Positions 22,981-34,925 of a DNA stretch of 64,000 nucleotides are shown one piece after another; position 1 is the stretch's first letter, and each line of letters begins with the position of its first letter. Origin of the DNA: Charina bottae (lineage: Eukaryota; Chordata; Lepidosauria; Squamata; Charinaidae); NCBI GenBank assembly GCA_023362775.1, contig JALMGJ010000003.1, forward strand, positions 80,562,855-80,626,854, given 5' to 3'. The notes under the pieces were generated by a model, which worked only from the letters and a program-made list of their open reading frames with translations, did not search any database and was not told the DNA's origin. Position numbers and translations under genes: made by a program.

Positions 22981-24346
22981 GGTCTGACCAATGCAGGATG
23001 TAACAGTTCAGCAAAGCCTGAGGTAAAGGCATATTCCTTTCTCTACAACAATGCATCAACAACACAGCATAGTCAAAATTTTCTGCAGGCCCAGAAAATT
23101 AGGATAACTCTAATTATCCTGCTAAGTGTTATCACTGACCATGTCTATAGCAAACATGGAAGAGTGGTATTGAAAACTCAGATGTTGGCAACCTTTCCCT
23201 TTTACAGTTTCTGCTATAAACGGCTTGGACCTTAAAATGGGCCTTAAGCAACATGTATCCCTTTTATCAGAACCATACAATATAGACTTTCACTTCCGGG
23301 CGTTGGTCGGAGCACAGCGAAGAACCGAGGCTCTTAGCCTCGATTCCGCGGTTAGCTGTCTGCGGTGATTTGGAAGAAGAAAAATCGCCGAAAAATCACC
23401 CTCGAAGAGAGGGTGATCAGAAGATAAACCACAAGGGTCTCTGAAGTAGCTGCTCTCCCCCGACCCCCGTATTTCCACCACGGGGAAGGGAGATTGAAGC
23501 GGTGAAAGGAGACTGGAAGAGAAGCGAAGCTCTACAGCAGCCGTGAATCTGAATAAGATAAGTAGCTACCCGATCAACCTTTTAGACACACTTTTTTACT
23601 TTTAAATATTATTTTTCCTATTAAGTGCTAAGATTTGTCTCTGGACTTGGTATATAATTGCTGGTGTTTTATTCTCTTCTTGTTAAAGGAAGATTAAACA
23701 GTGGGAAAAGAAAGTTAATTGGCTTTGCCATAAGTGAAAGTGACTTTCGTTATTATCTTCAGTTTGGTTTGAGTTTCCTACCTATGGACAATTATTGGCA
23801 TTTATTTCTTCGTTTTGTGGAAATATTATACTAGAGTTTGGATATAAATGGAGTGATTTAACAGCTAAAAATGTTAAGTTGTTTAAGAATAACTATATTC
23901 CACTTTGGATGGATATTAAAAAAGATTTGGACCATTGGAAAAAATTGCAATTATCATTATTAGGTAGAATTTCAGCAATTAAAATGAATATTTTGCCAAG
24001 AATTTTATATCTTTTTCAAACACTACCTATATTGGCATCAGAAGAACCTTTTAAACAATGGCAGCGATATATTTCCAAGTTCATTTGGCAAGGGAAAAAA
24101 CCAAGAGTAAAATATAAAGTTTTGCAAGACTCTAAAGAACGAGGACTAGGTCTGCCAGATTTGAAATTATATTATGCTGCCTGTTGCTTGGTTTGGATTA
24201 AAGAATGGATAGTTTTGAAAAATGAAAAATTATTGAATTTGGAGGGACATGAACTAAGATATGGATGGCATGGGTATTTGTGGTATGATAAAGTTAAAGT
24301 TAATGTAGATTTTAAAAATCACTATATTAGAAGATCCTTGTTAAGA

Positions 24347-24587
24347 GTCTGTAGCTTGAATCATGTCAACTGGATTTCTATTTTCTCAGTGGAAACGTTT
24401 CGCTCCTTATCCAAGGAGCTTCTTCAGTCTGAGCAAAGTTAGTAAGGGAATCCTTAACTAACTTTGCTCAGACTGAAGAAGCTCCTTGGATAAGGAGCGA
24501 AACATTTCCACTGAGAAAATAGAAATCCAGTTGACATGATTCAAGCTACAGACTGTTCCACCTGGATGACTGAGAACCTTCATCGAC
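24347..24587. mobile_element. PLE family B fold-back inside L1
   Basis: Two inverted copies of the family B terminus (about 24349-24450 and 24455-24545) lie almost back to back, followed by CCACCTGGATGACTGAGAAC. A 13-bp target duplication ATCCTTGTTAAGA (24334-24346, 24588-24600) shows it is a genuine insertion. Each arm has the hammerhead-like core; the left (minus) copy is intact (GAAACGTTTCC), the right has GAAACATTT. Confidence 0.9.
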
Positions 24588-25570
24588 ATCCTTGTTAAGA
24601 ATTTGGAATAAATATAAACTAACTTTATGTTATAAAAGACCTTTATGGATCTCTACGCAAGAAGCATTCTATAGAACAGAAGTAAGAATTAAAGATAAAT
24701 GGTTAACCTATAAAGATTTTTTAAAGAAAGAACAAGGACAATATATAATTAAATCAATAGAAGAATTGGCATCAGAGGGATATACTTTTCAATGGCTTTC
24801 ATATATGCAACTTGTAGAGAAATTTAAATCAGATAGGAAAGACTTTGAATTTGAACAAACCAAATCAGAATTCGAGATACAACTATGTGAAGCTGATGAT
24901 CACCTAATTGCTAAAATGTATAAACTATTGTTAAAAGGTGAAATGGTAGAGGAACAAGTTAAAGATTGTATGATTAAATGGGCTAAAAATATTGGTTATA
25001 ATATTCAAATGCAACAATGGGAAGATATGTGGACTAAAGGACTAAAATTTACTTTGTGCTATAATTTAAAAGAAAAATTTTATAAGATGATGTACAGATG
25101 GTATATGACCCCACAAAAACTCTCTAAAATGTATGGGAATGTTTCCAACTTATGTTGGAAATGTAAAAAAAAAGAGGGGTATTTTTACCATATGTGGTGG
25201 ACATGTGAGATTGCAAAGAAATTTTGGACTCAAATACATTTATTGATGCAAAACATATTACAAATTCGAGTTCCATTTAAACTGGAATTTTTTTTGTTGG
25301 GAATAATTGATGGACAACTTGGGAAGTAATTTACAAGAATTATGCAATATATGATTACAGCGGCAAGACTTATATATGCACAAAATTGGAAAAAACAGAT
25401 CTTGCCTACGATACAAGATTGGATGTTAAAATTGATGGATATGGCAGAGAATGATAAATTGACATGTTTATTAAAAGAAAATTCAAATTATTATTTTCTT
25501 AAAGAGTAGAAACCATTAACTGACTATTTACAAGATGCGGGAGGAGAAAAGCTTATATGGGGATTTGAAG

Positions 25571-25573
<3 letters not shown>

Positions 25574-25620
<47 letters not shown>
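25574..25620. repeat. (AT)n microsatellite
   Basis: About 22 AT units within the L1 3' region. Confidence 0.95.
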
Positions 25621-25884
25621 ATATAATAGACAAGAAATGTTTTTAATATTTTATATAGACCTAGCATGTAAGATAAAATTGTTAAATTACTATGACCAGA
25701 GACAAATCGGAAGTTGACTAATTTCTATGTTTCATCTTTATCTTTTTTCTTTTTGCTTTACTACACTTTTTTACTTTCTTTCTTTCTTTGATTTGTATTT
25801 CCATTTTCTTTTCTGTTTCAAACTTTTATCTATGTAAATTTAAAAACTAATAAAATTTATATAAAAAAAGAACCATACAATATA

Positions 25885-26670
25885 AATAAAATGACCAAAA
25901 TAGCAAATAGAAATGCTTATTATTAATGCAACTATATTTTTCCAGTCTTCTTTTCCCTTAGTGCTCTAAAGAATGGTTAGACAACAGTTCTTACTATGGG
26001 CCAGCACAGCCATGCTTACTTAGGATTTCTGGTCCAACATATACCTGGAGTTTGTTAGGTCGAAAAATGCTACTCTATGGCTGTTCCATAAGGCAATAAT
26101 AATATAGCAATACTTCTGTGCACTTAATCTAAAAGACAGATCATACAGCTAATCTAACATATGGATTAAGGACCTCTTTCCCCTTTAGTTTGAAATAATG
26201 AATGTAAAAACCAGCCAAAATTGCTTAAGGAGAGATGGGGCCGAGTTTTGACCTGTTTAAAGCTGCATAGAAAGCATCTGAAGTTTCTGGATCATGATGA
26301 ACCTTTCTTTCTTTTTTATGGGAAGAACAATCCGTCTTGTTTTCCTCCTATGAATTTTTCTTTTAATCTATGAATAATAATCCAAGTGCATTTGTACATA
26401 TTTTGAGTTTATTTGAAGTTTCTGAGGAATTTGAGAGCATGTTTGGTTAAGAATCAGGAGAACCAAATAGTGTAAAACTGAGCAATGGGGTACAGCTATC
26501 TAGTAAAGGAGTGGGATTTGCAGAAAACACTTTTAACCTTTGCTTTTAAAACTAAAAACCCTGCAGAATACAACGTGCCTCAGTCCATAATTTAGACATA
26601 CAATTCTACACACAATGACTGTGTTGCACATGCCTGCTTGTTTCTTTGACCTTTATTTAGTTTCCACAGA
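25885..26670. other. Intergenic/intronic, nothing recognised
   Basis: No exon or named repeat seen. May lie in the IRF6 5' UTR intron if the CpG island near 30 kb is its promoter. Confidence 0.45.
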
Positions 26671-26674
26671 GGCT

Positions 26675-26882
26675 TAAGGTAAAGTCTCCCCTGAGTTGTA
26701 CTCAACACCTAATGGACCAGGACACATCCATGTAGTTTCTTGGCAGCAGTAAAGGTGTGGTTTGCCTTCTTCTGGGAGTTTTTTTTTAACTTCCCAGTCT
26801 AACCTGGAATGTTCTGGTGGTCTTTGGCCAAATACTAACCAGGTCTGACTCTTAGTTTTTTCAAGATTAGGAAAGGTCAACT
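26675..26882 (-). mobile_element. 5S-rRNA-derived SINE, copy 1
   Basis: The end of this stretch reads TCTGGTGGTCTTTGGCC, AATACTAACCAGG, CTGACTCTTAG, which follows the reverse complement of vertebrate 5S rRNA (TACTAACCAGGCCCGACCCTGCTTAG). The other side holds a shared tail with TTTGCCTTCTTCTGGGAG. So the SINE runs on the minus strand with a 5S head. Copies at 40750 and 41790. Confidence 0.75.
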
Positions 26883-26884
26883 AG

Positions 26885-28670
26885 GTGCTGCGATCCACAG
26901 CAAGGTAGTTTGCAGTAATTAAGATATATCAAAGATACCATAACATATTATGAAATCATAGGTATATCAATGATGTGGTCCTGTTTCCAGGTCTTCTTCC
27001 CATAAGCATAAGGCAGTGGAATGATGGAGGCAACCAATATGTACCACTCCAGAGTATAAACCAGATATACTCTTTCCCATGTCAAAAAGCATTCAAAGAG
27101 AAAGCTAGTTTATTAGGGCTGTTTCTCATAACATTTTCTTCCTTTCTGAGGGAGTTTGTGTTTAAATGAAGCCAGGCATTCGAATACATAATCTTCCTCT
27201 CATATATTGTTCTTGTGATTCAGCCATCTCATATTGCTGTGTTTTCACACTGTGCTAAGTCACAATGGAATACTTAAATTTAGTCATTATGAATTATTCA
27301 ATAACTACGGTTTAAAAGTCAGGTTTTAGAATAAAGCTGTGTTTAGTCTTGGCCACATTAGAAGTTTGAACCATTAATTCCTATGTCAAGAATGACATTA
27401 CAAATTAGCACATAGGCACATAACACTGGGAAGATGGGACGAAGGCAACAACTGGAAGAAACAAGTTAAGGGGAGCAAGAAAATATGGGTGAAGGAAATA
27501 AAACCTATGCATTTCCAACTATTCATGGCTTCCGACTATAATATTGCTTTATTAAAGCAAAATTTGAAAAGTTTAGGCACTATCGACAAACATGACATGG
27601 CCATACACATAGTGATTATTCTCAGTTCTATATACAGATTTCAACATGAGAAGCAATTAAAACTGGATAAAAGAAACAAATACCTGAAATACAAGATTAG
27701 AGAAACCTAAAGCAGTACTGATAATCGGAACTGAAATAAATGCTGAATGCAGCATTCATGTTAACATCTATAATCCCCTTCATTTAATATTAGACTATAT
27801 TTCACTTCCTGTAAAAACTTTAATACAAATAATTTTTATATTAAAGGAGGATTTCTATTATTGCATTGAAACGTAATATGTAAGTGTGCATTTTTATTGA
27901 AATGACAATTAGTCCCTAGCTCTGTCCTTTAAATTAAAAAGAAAGAAAACTTCCTCAAGAGAGCAAAGGAAGTACAACAGACAAATATGCAAAGCAAGCC
28001 AGCCGCTCACAGACTACAGGCACAACCAAATTAGGAAAACTTGGGTACAAATCCCACCTCTTGCATCACAACCGCTCTGATATCATTTCTATGACTGATC
28101 TCCAGAAAAACCAAGCAACATAGCTCTTAGTAACAAAACATGTGTTGCCTTTACAGTACTGCTTTACAGAGAACTGAGAGTTATCCAGGCAGACTTTCAA
28201 ACAGCAATAGATATACTGTATAATGGTACTGGCGAAACCGTAATGTAATATACTCAGATTCCCTATTCTTGGTCCTCAGGCTCAAAATCTCATTCTAGCA
28301 CGATTTTTACACTGCATTATAAAAACATTAAAATGGGAACATTTACAAATAGGTAGAAGCAACAAGATATCAATTTGCTGGTCTATGGCCAAATAAAAAT
28401 TGATTTGAACAAGATATCAATAGGTTTACTACTGCTTTTCTCCTTGAAGGAGACACAATGCTTGAAGCAGCAGACATAAAGTTGCAGCTAGGATACTACT
28501 AAAGTAGATGATCCCTGATAGAAGACAATCGCTTATTTTTCTTGTTCACAAGGACAGCAAAAACAACAAACCCACAAGTCTTTGTTGATATATAATGTTA
28601 TGTATGAATTCATCTGGGCAACAGTGGTCTGCACCTCTACACATTACATATATACACACATACATAAAAA
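26885..28670. other. Intergenic/intronic, nothing recognised
   Basis: No supported gene or repeat family; short open frames lack domain content. Confidence 0.45.
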
Positions 28671-28671
28671 G

Positions 28672-28722
28672 GTAAAGGTTCCCCCCGCACATTTGTGCAG
28701 TCGTGTCCAACTCTAGGGGTAT
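28672..28722 (-). mobile_element. tRNA-SINE 3' fragment
   Basis: Reverse complement of the last ~50 bp of the SINE at 780-1115 (AAGGTAAAGGTTCC, GCACATTTGTGCAGTCG). Confidence 0.8.
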
Positions 28723-28874
28723 AATAATGTATTTTTTTAAAAAAAAATAGTTCTACATACGTGTTGCTTTCAGCTTTTAATTTCAGATATCCAAACTAGA
28801 CTAGTAAAACACTACCAAGTGTAGTGATCCTATTCTAGAAAGATGCGTAAGATATAAAAGGTTACAGCTTCTGT

Positions 28875-28945
28875 ATTTATTTATTTTATTTATTTATTAC
28901 ATTTATATCCCGCCCATCTCCCCCACAAGGAGGGACCCTGGGCCG
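28875..28945 (-). mobile_element. L2 3' tail fragment
   Basis: TTATTTATTTTATTTATTTATT then ATCCCGCCCATCTCC and GGGACCCTGGGC. Confidence 0.75.
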
Positions 28946-29539
28946 TATTGCTGTGTAGGATCTGTTCCAAAGATTCGATCTCATATTTAAAACTGGTTTG
29001 TGTACTTAAGGCATAGTCAACATCACCATCATTACGTATTTACTCCTCCTGCATTTCATACTAAGGTTTGCTTAAATATAATTGTACATCAACTTGGTTG
29101 AGATTGGGATTCTTCTAGGCCTCAGTTTTATGAATACACTGGGTCAGTCTTCCCCAAGTAGATGGCCTCCAATGTGTCACAATGCCCATATGTAGTCCAA
29201 CTTCTCTGGAGGGTATTAGGCTGAATAAATCCACCCTAGATACTCCTTCATGTCACTATGCCCAATGTACACAAATTACTGAAATGTTTAATCCACTGCT
29301 ATATCACAATGTGTAGATAATTTGCAAATTAGGGGAGGTTTTGATGTTCTCCCACTCAATCTCTGGCATGGGAAGGAATGCTGGGAGAAGGGGTTAGGAG
29401 TTGTGCAAATCCAGTCAGTGTAGTAAATAGCCCTGGGAGACAGTGTTGAGCTGGAAGCCTGGGTAACATCTGACTGAGGGTAAGGAGACAGCTTCCCATA
29501 TAATGCAATTATCCTGAGTTTTAAGACTAAGGAAGGTCT

Positions 29540-30460
29540 TCTCCACAGCCTCGCCCGCCCTCTCAACCGAATTCACTAAGCCACAGTTGCGCCCGCTCTC
29601 CACTGCTTTGAAACATTCGAGGGTGTTTACTTGCAGACGTAAACAGTCGACAAGTGTCGAGCAAGCCCACAGTGAACTCCGAGCAAGAGCTCGCTTTAAT
29701 GCCCCCGCGCAAAGGCCTCTTTAAGGAAAAACGCTCTTCTCGGATGTTCCAACAAACCCAAAACGCAGAGGGGCAACATAGGAAGTCTTTGTGGCAGGAA
29801 CTTTGGGGAGACGCGACGTCAGCCTCCGGAAAAGTGAGGACGGGAGAAACGACTCAGGCGCAAAACAAGCGAGAGAGAAAAAAAGCGAGACGCTTGGCGA
29901 GGAGGCACAGCTGGGAAGGGAAGGGGAAAGCGTAGCCATCCGGCGAGGGGGAGAAGGGCGTAAGGCGAGCACACGTGGGTGGGAAAGGGGCGCGAGTGAA
30001 AAATACGCAGGGAGAAAAGGCTCCTGTGAGCCCGAAGCCCCAGCAGTTCAGGAGCAGAGGTGCTATTTGGATTGCAAAGGGGGACCTACAGCGGAGAGGG
30101 TTTCTCCGCCGTTCTCCCACCCGCTTCGGCAAGACTTACCGCTCTTCGACCAGGCTCCAACTCTTGCTCAGCCCTACAGCTCGCTCACCTGGCCCAGGTG
30201 CTGCGGCTACCGGGTCCGCCCCTTCGGGTGTCGTAGGGAGGAGAAGGAAGGCCTTGCTGCCAAGGGGTGTGGACGGGAAGAAGGGAGTAGGTGGCAAAGA
30301 GACGGGGGAGAATTAAACTAAACTGAAGCGCTCGGCTCGGCGGCAGGGCGGCTTGACTGTTAGGAGTAGCGTTAATACAATAGGAGTTCCTTTGGGCACG
30401 CATAGAGTTTTCTCTTACCCCTTCATTAGCTCAAGAAATCCTTCGCTCCCTTTCTCCGCC
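29540..30460 (-). promoter_or_regulatory. CpG island, candidate IRF6 promoter and 5' non-coding exons
   Basis: The most CpG-rich stretch of the window, standing out sharply from AT-rich flanks and not made of a recognised repeat. It lies 13-14 kb upstream of the IRF6 ATG on the right side for a minus-strand promoter. Two strong minus-strand donors occur: AGCG|GTAAGT (exon side 30140) and GGG|GTAAGAG (exon side 30419). IRF6 in mammals has non-coding 5' exons, so these could be its leader exons. A bidirectional promoter for another gene is also possible; no plus-strand coding exon was recognised. Confidence 0.55.
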
Positions 30461-31012
30461 GTCTGAGTTGTGGATTTATCACTGAGAAGATTTGAACCAA
30501 ACTCCATCACATATTAAGAGACTGCAGGGCACCCTGAGTTGGAATTATGGCATTTGAAGATATCTGGCAGGCCCCAGGTTAGGAAGCCTTTTCAGGTTGT
30601 TTGAAACTACTGCTCCTTTGAAAAAAACCTCTCCAGTCATTTTCCATGGGAACGAGCTGGTGTAACTGGTCTAACCTGTATGCTACCCCCCCACACACAC
30701 ACCCCAAATGCGAAGATGCTTCATACTATTTTGCCTTGGAGGTTCCGAACTTGGTTTGAGTCAACTGGTGTTACTACTTTTATTTGGAATTGCTTTACCT
30801 AATCCATTTCAGTTTCCTGGAAAGTAAATGTAGTATGACTAAAATTGGAAGCAGATTCTTACAAAATATTCCTATAATAGTTTTACTACAATGTTCAGGT
30901 GGCCTTACAACCTAAGCTCAGGTAGTCAATACTTCCAATTGTACAAATGGTATAATTAGGCAGGATACACGGCTCCTGAACACAGAAGTTTCACTCGCAG
31001 CCTTTAACTGTA
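30461..31012. other. Unassigned, nothing recognised
   Basis: No gene or repeat family recognised next to the CpG island. Confidence 0.4.
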
Positions 31013-31020
31013 CTGTACAC

Positions 31021-31269
31021 CAGGGGTCCCCAACCTTTTTGGCACCAGGGACCGGTCGTGGAAGACAATTTTTCCACGGACCGGGGGTGGTGGTTTGCAG
31101 GCAGGAGCCAATCGCACGGACCGGGGGGCAGGGTTTGCAGGCGGGAGCCAATCGCGTGGACCGGGGGGGCGGGGTTTGCAGGCGGGAGCCAATCGTGCGG
31201 ACCACCACCGCTCACCTGCTGTGCGGCCCACTTCCTAACAGGCCACGGCCCACAGGTTGGGGACCCCTG
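31021..31269. mobile_element. hAT MITE, GGGGTCCCCAACC family, copy 2
   Basis: TIRs CAGGGGTCCCCAACC and GGTTGGGGACCCCTG, perfect 8-bp duplication CTGTACAC (31013-31020, 31270-31277). Inverted relative to the copy at 19392, with three tandem GCAGGCGGGAGCCAATCG-like units. Confidence 0.93.
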
Positions 31270-31277
31270 CTGTACAC

Positions 31278-34200
31278 CACTTCATACTTCTTTAAAAAAT
31301 AGGAAGCAGTATAAAAATATTTCAAATATATTAATAAATGCTATATCTCCTCCATGGTTCTGTGCAGCCCTTTTGAAAATCACTTTTAAAAATCTCATAT
31401 CATGCACAGTTCCTGGAGCCATATCCATGTTGCTTCTTTAGGTAGTTCATTGTATCTTTTGATAGCAAATTCTAAAAATGTGGCTAAACCAGCAGCAATT
31501 TTAATGCATTAATTTGAATTCTAGTATTAGTCTATTATATTGTTACTGCTCTGGATTATAGACTAAATGATTGCACATTTAACTCAAATATGCAAATTAA
31601 AATAATAACGTGATACCTTCTGCAAGTGAAGAATAAAAGAACAAACACGAATAAGTGTTTCCCACCCCTGCCAAAAAACTTACAAAAGTGTCTGAAAAAG
31701 GATCATCTTAGCCAACCATGTAAAACCAAGCATGAGAAACCGAAATAGAAAGGCAAGAGTTTCCCCCTTTTGGTGCCCCTGCCAAAAAGGCTCTATTCAT
31801 GACGTGTGTCCTATAAAACAGGTGAAGATTTTTTATATCTTTCAAACATATTACTGTATTTGTTATATGGGTAACAAAAAAAGTTTGTAATAATTTCCAT
31901 GGGTCTGTTTCTCAATAAACAAAACTGCTTTCTTTTTAGGAATGATGCTTGACCTTTTAATTGTCTACCTTTTAATTATCTGAGTTGCCTTTTTCTATAC
32001 CTCTTTTAGTCCTTTGATAATATCTTTTTGAGAAAGACATCTGAACAGTTTGTTGACTGTTTAGACAGATCATTTAATGGTTCTTCATTATCTTTTCTAG
32101 GTTTCATCATTCTGAATAATTGAGGGCCATTATGTCATATGTCAGCTTGGCTTCCTCCCTGCACACCCCTCATGACAGATTGCTGATGAATATGTGTGGT
32201 AAATTGATCCTAGTCCTCAGGGATTCTATAGCTGGTTCCCTTTTATTAGGAGAATTATCTGTTCTTGATGGCACTCCAAAATCTGTTGGGATGGACTTCT
32301 TCAGGATCTTATGAAAATTAAGTCTCCATCTCTTAAGACTTCACCCAGGATTGAGTAATAAATCTGTTTCTGGAAACTCAAACCTGTGTTCTTGAGCTAG
32401 CAACACAAAGAATCAAGGTCAGGGCTCAGATAGATAAGTTGCTTTTATTCCAGATACAAGAAGGCCCCCTTATAAAGAAGGTCAGATACTGTACAATGAT
32501 GACCTCTATGTGTGAGAGCCCAGGGTTTAAATATCTTTTTCTCATTCCATTTTATGAGTGGTAACACACTCCTTGTTGGAAGTTTCTTGGCCTTGAATGT
32601 GGAGGACACCTGTGCCATATTTTAATGATGATCTTATCTAATCTCAGGCTCTTTGCTTCTGTACTTGCCAGCTTCAACTCTCACCATCTCAAACTGGGAG
32701 AGTGAGTTAACATGATTATAGCAAACAAATCCCCCTTTTTTGTATTCAGTAAAGCAATGGTGAGAAGTTCAAGTCTTAGCAAAAGAAATCTAACGATACT
32801 GCTCTTCCCAAAAACAGCTTTTCCAGTGGATATGTAGTTTTTAGAGATGTCTGCAGAATTCAAAGCTTTTGGCAAAATGACAAAAGCAGCAGCACGCCAT
32901 CTTGCTCCTAGCTTTGCCCCTTTCATATTGCGCGTGCAATGTCCAAAGAGGGAGAGCTTACAACACACATTGCTTTTGTCTGTGACTCCTTCTGGCAGAT
33001 GCCTCTGGTACTTTTAAACTTTCCTTCTGTTTTCTTTTTCCTTGTGGCATTTTATACCCCTTTGGTCATTTCTGTATAGTCATAGGTTTGACTTGGGGTG
33101 GTAAACAGCACAGACAGATAAGGCAACAAATCCCATTAATCAGCTTACTGGCAATATGGTTACAGGAATTCTCTCTCCAAGCTGTCTGGGATCTGTGCTG
33201 GGGTCTGGGCCTGTGCTGGCTTCTCCTCTGGCACTGGTTTACTGTAGTCCCTCTAAGAACCCCTAGGATTTATTTGTGAACTGGTGAAATGAGACTTTTG
33301 AGACTGGCTGAACTGGTGAAATGAGACTTTTGAGACTGGCTGGGTGTACAGGGCTCAGTTTGAGCTCTCCGCTAGAGAAGCCAACCCAGCCAGTCTCAGC
33401 CTGTTTAGCCAATGATCCTCTTCAGTGGGTCACCCGCTACTGTGGTCTCTTCAGTAGGCCCTTCGTACTGGACACCTTTGGAGGTCTTGCCACAGGGGTC
33501 TCTTGGTAGGCCACACACTTCCCACACAGTAGTTTTGTGGTTGACTAGACAACCCATGACTCGTTGGGTCATCGTTTGAGAGATATTTCCTTACCAGATT
33601 CCTCAATGCCTTCAACAATGGCAGAGCTTCTAATGTACTGGAAAAGTTCTTAAAAATTCAGGGAGAGACGTATCTGTCTTGAAAGTAGCCAATGTTGAAC
33701 TGTATAGCACTGACAAACATCAGGAGTTAACCACAGGAAATATTTTATGACATTTTGTATTATGTCATAAAATGTTTTACGATAATTTTTATGTCATAAA
33801 ATGTTTTATAAAATTTGCCAAATTTCTATTCCATGGGAGTCATCGGTCCCAGATTTTAGACACATTCTGTGAGTTAGCCCATTTGAGGTACCTTGGTTCA
33901 AAATGTTGATGGCCCATGGTGCACTGTTTCACCCAGATAAAGGTTACAAAATACAGACAGACGTGAGAGTTTTAGTAGTATATAGATAGATAGACTTGCC
34001 TATCTACTAGGTTTTTTCCATAGGTCTCACCCACTGGACAGCTTCTGGTTATCCACGCTAAGTCCATTAACAGACTGCCTTTGCTGCTGGAGCATTCCTA
34101 TGTGCCTTCAATACTGCTTTATCTTTACTTGATATACTGTAGCTGCTGGACTTTCAGCACACTTAGCTGGCGGCTGCTTCCTTTCTGCTTGTACGTGCTC

Positions 34201-34866
34201 AGTTTCCAGCTGTGCAACTCAAAGAAAAAACTCTTCCTAGCTCTCTTGATAAGAAACTTCAAGGTGTCACTCCAACCAGCTCCAAATCGCAAGAAAAACT
34301 CTCCCCTGTCTGTCTGTCGCTCTCTCTTGTCTCTCAGCCATTCATTCATTCAGACACAGTTGGACTGTACATTTCTGCTTTTACCTACACAACTCCCATC
34401 AACATCAACTGGTGGGTCATTTAAAAGAAGTAGGGAAGGAAGAGGTTGCAAGGCATTTCTTTCTGGCTGTAGCAGATCCTTTCCTTCCAAAGAGCTTCAT
34501 ACATCATGGTAAGTTATAACGTGATTTGTTTGGCTTGGAATTAATATCAGAGTCAGTTCTGACTGCAGAAATCTATAAGTCCCACTAATCAATAGATTCA
34601 TATATTATATGAAGTAGATGTTCCAGTTTATACACCAGGTTTATGGATTAGCATATAATAGGAACCCAACCAACTGCAGTTTATTCAAGCTTCATGCAAT
34701 TTGTGAAACCAGCCATTAAAGAGCTACTGCAAAAACTCAAGTCAGTCCTAGGCTAAATGGTATTTCTCTGTTCCTCTGCGGGTTCAGCATACTGGGTTTC
34801 TTCAAAGCTCTTTGGAGATACTCTAGAGTAACACACTCCAGTTGAAATACAATTGTAGGTATTCAG
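31278..34866. other. Intergenic DNA, no gene recognised
   Basis: Contains a direct ~35-bp duplication (33280-33345, CTGGTGAAATGAGACTTTTG twice) and AT-rich repeats of TATGTCATAAAATGTTTTA near 33750-33815. No exon or RNA gene could be supported. Confidence 0.5.
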
Positions 34867-34925
34867 TATTTATTTATTTATTATTTAAATTTATATCACC
34901 GCCCATCTCCCCCAATTGGGGGACT
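34867..34925 (-). mobile_element. L2 3' tail fragment
   Basis: TATTTATTTATTTATTAT then TATCACCGCCCATCTCCCCC; abuts the BovB copy. Confidence 0.75.

Larger units (their letters stand above)
23285..25868 (+). mobile_element. L1 retrotransposon, internally deleted
   Basis: Flanked by a perfect 16-bp duplication AGAACCATACAATATA (23269-23284, 25869-25884). The left ~500 bp is GC-rich and looks like an L1 5' UTR. It passes directly to the C-terminal part of ORF2 (23795 on: KMNILPRILYLFQTLPI, FIWQGKKPR, ERGLGLPDLKLYYAACCL; later WKCKKKEGYFYHMWWTCE), skipping ORF1 and the endonuclease/RT. The 3' end has an (AT)n block and an A-rich tail. A PLE fold-back interrupts it at 24347-24587. Confidence 0.9.

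Noticed and set aside
29654..30321. Overlapping open frames on both strands near 30 kb, rich in Arg/Gly/Lys
   Set aside because: CpG-rich DNA naturally lacks stop codons; no domain and no conserved exon structure seen, so treated as promoter/5' UTR sequence.
34081..34512. 143-residue open frame possibly a gene
   Set aside because: No domain, splice or homology evidence; overlapping frames on both strands, low confidence.
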